Positions 36,582 through 37,627 of a DNA stretch of 37,627 bases are shown here, one piece after another. The notes beneath the pieces are model-generated. The model was not told the origin of the DNA. It ran no database searches and was given only the letters and a program-made list of their open reading frames with translations. The position numbers were made by a program, and so were the translations under genes. Source of the stretch: Rhodospirillales bacterium. Lineage in GTDB: Bacteria; Pseudomonadota; Alphaproteobacteria; Rhodospirillales; JASLLV01. How positions within the stretch are numbered: position 1 is the stretch's first letter; each line of letters starts with the position of its first letter. The stretch spans positions 1-37,627 of the forward strand of contig JASLLV010000004.1 of NCBI GenBank assembly GCA_030746935.1, written 5' to 3'.

Positions 36582-36959
36582 TCAGAGCGCGTAGTAGACT
36601 TCGCCCGTCTCCAGGTAGCGCTCGAGCGCGTCGGCGACGTGAACCGGTGCGATTCGATGTCCGGGGATCGCTTCGCCGCCTTTTCCCGCCGGCGTACGGA
36701 AGAGGCCGTTGGCGGCATCGCCGCCGATCCCGACCAGCCTCTCGACAAGTTCCGGGAACGAGTATGGGCGCGGCAGGTCGAGATTGAAGTATCGCACGCC
36801 GTTTAGGTGCATGATCATGCCGATCGCGCAGCGGTCGCAGTTATCGAAATCCCAAACGAATTCCTCGGGCCACCGGTCGCGTGCGCGAAGCCGGTCGATG
36901 AGATCGAGACATCGATCGGGCATGGTCGTTCGTCCCGTCAAGGGTCCATCGTACGGCAT
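36582..36959 (-). CDS. small uncharacterised protein with a CDRC motif
   Basis: A 125-residue soluble protein that I do not recognise. ATG 36959 has a strong ribosome-binding site GGAGGAA 5 nt upstream, which rules out the longer frame to 37088. It contains LIDRLRARDRWPEEFVWDFDNC, then DRCAIGMIMHLNGV, so a CxxC pair sits in an Asp-rich setting and could bind a metal or form a disulfide. Later come NLDLPRPYSFPELVERLVGIGG and APVHVADALERYLETGEVYYAL. It precedes the ABC exporter genes in the same direction, 234 bp away. No signal peptide or membrane helix is visible. Confidence 0.75.
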   Translation of the reverse strand: MPYDGPLTGRTTMPDRCLDLIDRLRARDRWPEEFVWDFDNCDRCAIGMIMHLNGVRYFNLDLPRPYSFPELVERLVGIGGDAANGLFRTPAGKGGEAIPGHRIAPVHVADALERYLETGEVYYAL

Positions 36960-37210
36960 GCCGGTTCCTCCAGATTGCCTCGCCGGCTCGATTGAACCAC
37001 GATTGCCGGGAAACGCAAGAACTTCGCATCGATCGCCGGGACGATCGCTAAAGGCGAGGGCACACGCCACGGCCGTGGGTAGGCACACGCGCCGGCCGCG
37101 ATCCGTCTTGACCGAGAAGTGGGTTCGCGACCATAGATGATGCGGCTATCCTGGATCGCGTGCACGAACACCGCCCAAGCCGGTGGCCAATCGCCCGAGG
37201 GGGGAACGTC

Positions 37211-37627
37211 ATGACCACGCCCACCATTTGCCGCTCACCCAACCGGCCCACCATCATGGGCACGCGCCATATGGTGGCGGCCGGACACTATCTGGCGGCC
37301 CAGGCCGGTCTGCAGATTCTCGAGGCCGGAGGCAACGCCGTGGACGCGGGCGTCGCCGCGGGACTCGCGCTTGGTGTCGTCGAGAGCGAGTACGTGGGCG
37401 TCGCGGGGGTCGCGCCCATACTTATCCGTATGGCTGAGAGCGGCGAGATGGCGACCATAGACGGTCTCGGCACCTGGCCGAATGCGGCGTCATGCGATTA
37501 CTTCCGCGAGCACCACGGAGGCGAGGTGCCCCACGGCATATTGCGCACAGTTGTGCCGGGGGCGCCCGACGCCTGGATCACGGCGCTCGAGCTGTTCGGG
37601 ACGCTCCCATTCCGAGACGCCGCCGCC
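37211..37627 (+). CDS. gamma-glutamyltransferase family protein, 5' part (runs off the window)
   Basis: The frame from ATG 37211 stays open to the window end, 139 codons. A good ribosome-binding site GAGGGGGGAA precedes it. The start MTTPTICRSPNRPTIMGTRHMVAAGHYLAAQAGLQILEAGGNAVDAGVAAG-type sequence matches the large-subunit N-terminus of the family (GHxLAAxAGxxILxxGGNAxDA). Here the usual conserved GIGGGGF is replaced by YVGVAGVAPILIR, so it is a divergent paralogue of the ggt at 7957. No signal peptide is present, so it may be cytoplasmic. The catalytic Thr region lies beyond the window. Confidence 0.85.
   Translation, partial: MTTPTICRSPNRPTIMGTRHMVAAGHYLAAQAGLQILEAGGNAVDAGVAAGLALGVVESEYVGVAGVAPILIRMAESGEMATIDGLGTWPNAASCDYFREHHGGEVPHGILRTVVPGAPDAWITALELFGTLPFRDAAA

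Overview
This is a GC-rich bacterial chromosome segment that reads as an alphaproteobacterium, probably of the Rhodospirillales type (inference). The support is gene order and gene form: rpmH-rnpA-yidD-yidC-engB-argB followed by HAD hydrolase-dapD-dapE-truA, then fmt-def facing rmuC; a double-length dCTP deaminase; and many ATGA or TTGA gene overlaps. I see no phage, insertion sequence, integrase or CRISPR. Most of the window is core metabolism and cell-envelope or translation genes, so the unusual points are small: broken or odd gene starts, structured intergenic DNA and regulatory repeats.

Layout. Positions 110-186 hold a tRNA-Arg(ACG). Then come a coiled-coil lipoprotein with an OmpA-like end, a DMT permease and a sorbosone-dehydrogenase-like lipoprotein. 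A minus-strand panB-panC pair (3951-5996) is split by a striking 300-bp block of six consecutive hairpins. Facing away from panB is dcd, followed by a tiny CcoQ-like membrane peptide, a gamma-glutamyltransferase and an RlmI-type methyltransferase. A minus-strand operon (16359 down to 10994) encodes a TVP38/TMEM64 membrane protein, a flavin disulfide oxidoreductase, a histidine kinase, trans-aconitate methyltransferase and a DUF547 protein interrupted by an in-frame TGA.

From 16600 the core block starts with a clear sigma70-like promoter, then rpmH and rnpA (which overlap), yidD, yidC, engB (no normal start codon visible) and argB. A minus-strand EAL-domain gene sits between argB and HAD-dapD-dapE-membrane protein. 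Next are a small minus-strand membrane protein, truA, an oligopeptidase B, fmt, def and rmuC. The right end carries a two-gene heterodimeric ABC exporter with complementary degenerate ATP sites, a small CxxC protein, and the first 139 codons of a second gamma-glutamyltransferase-family gene cut by the window edge.

Functional links: panB and panC make pantothenate; argB, dapD and dapE serve arginine and lysine/diaminopimelate synthesis; rpmH, rnpA, engB, truA, fmt, def and the RlmI-like enzyme serve RNA processing, ribosome assembly and translation; yidC/yidD serve membrane protein insertion. The best candidates for something new are the six-hairpin panB-panC spacer, the DUF547 gene with the in-frame TGA and its operon, and the engB start.
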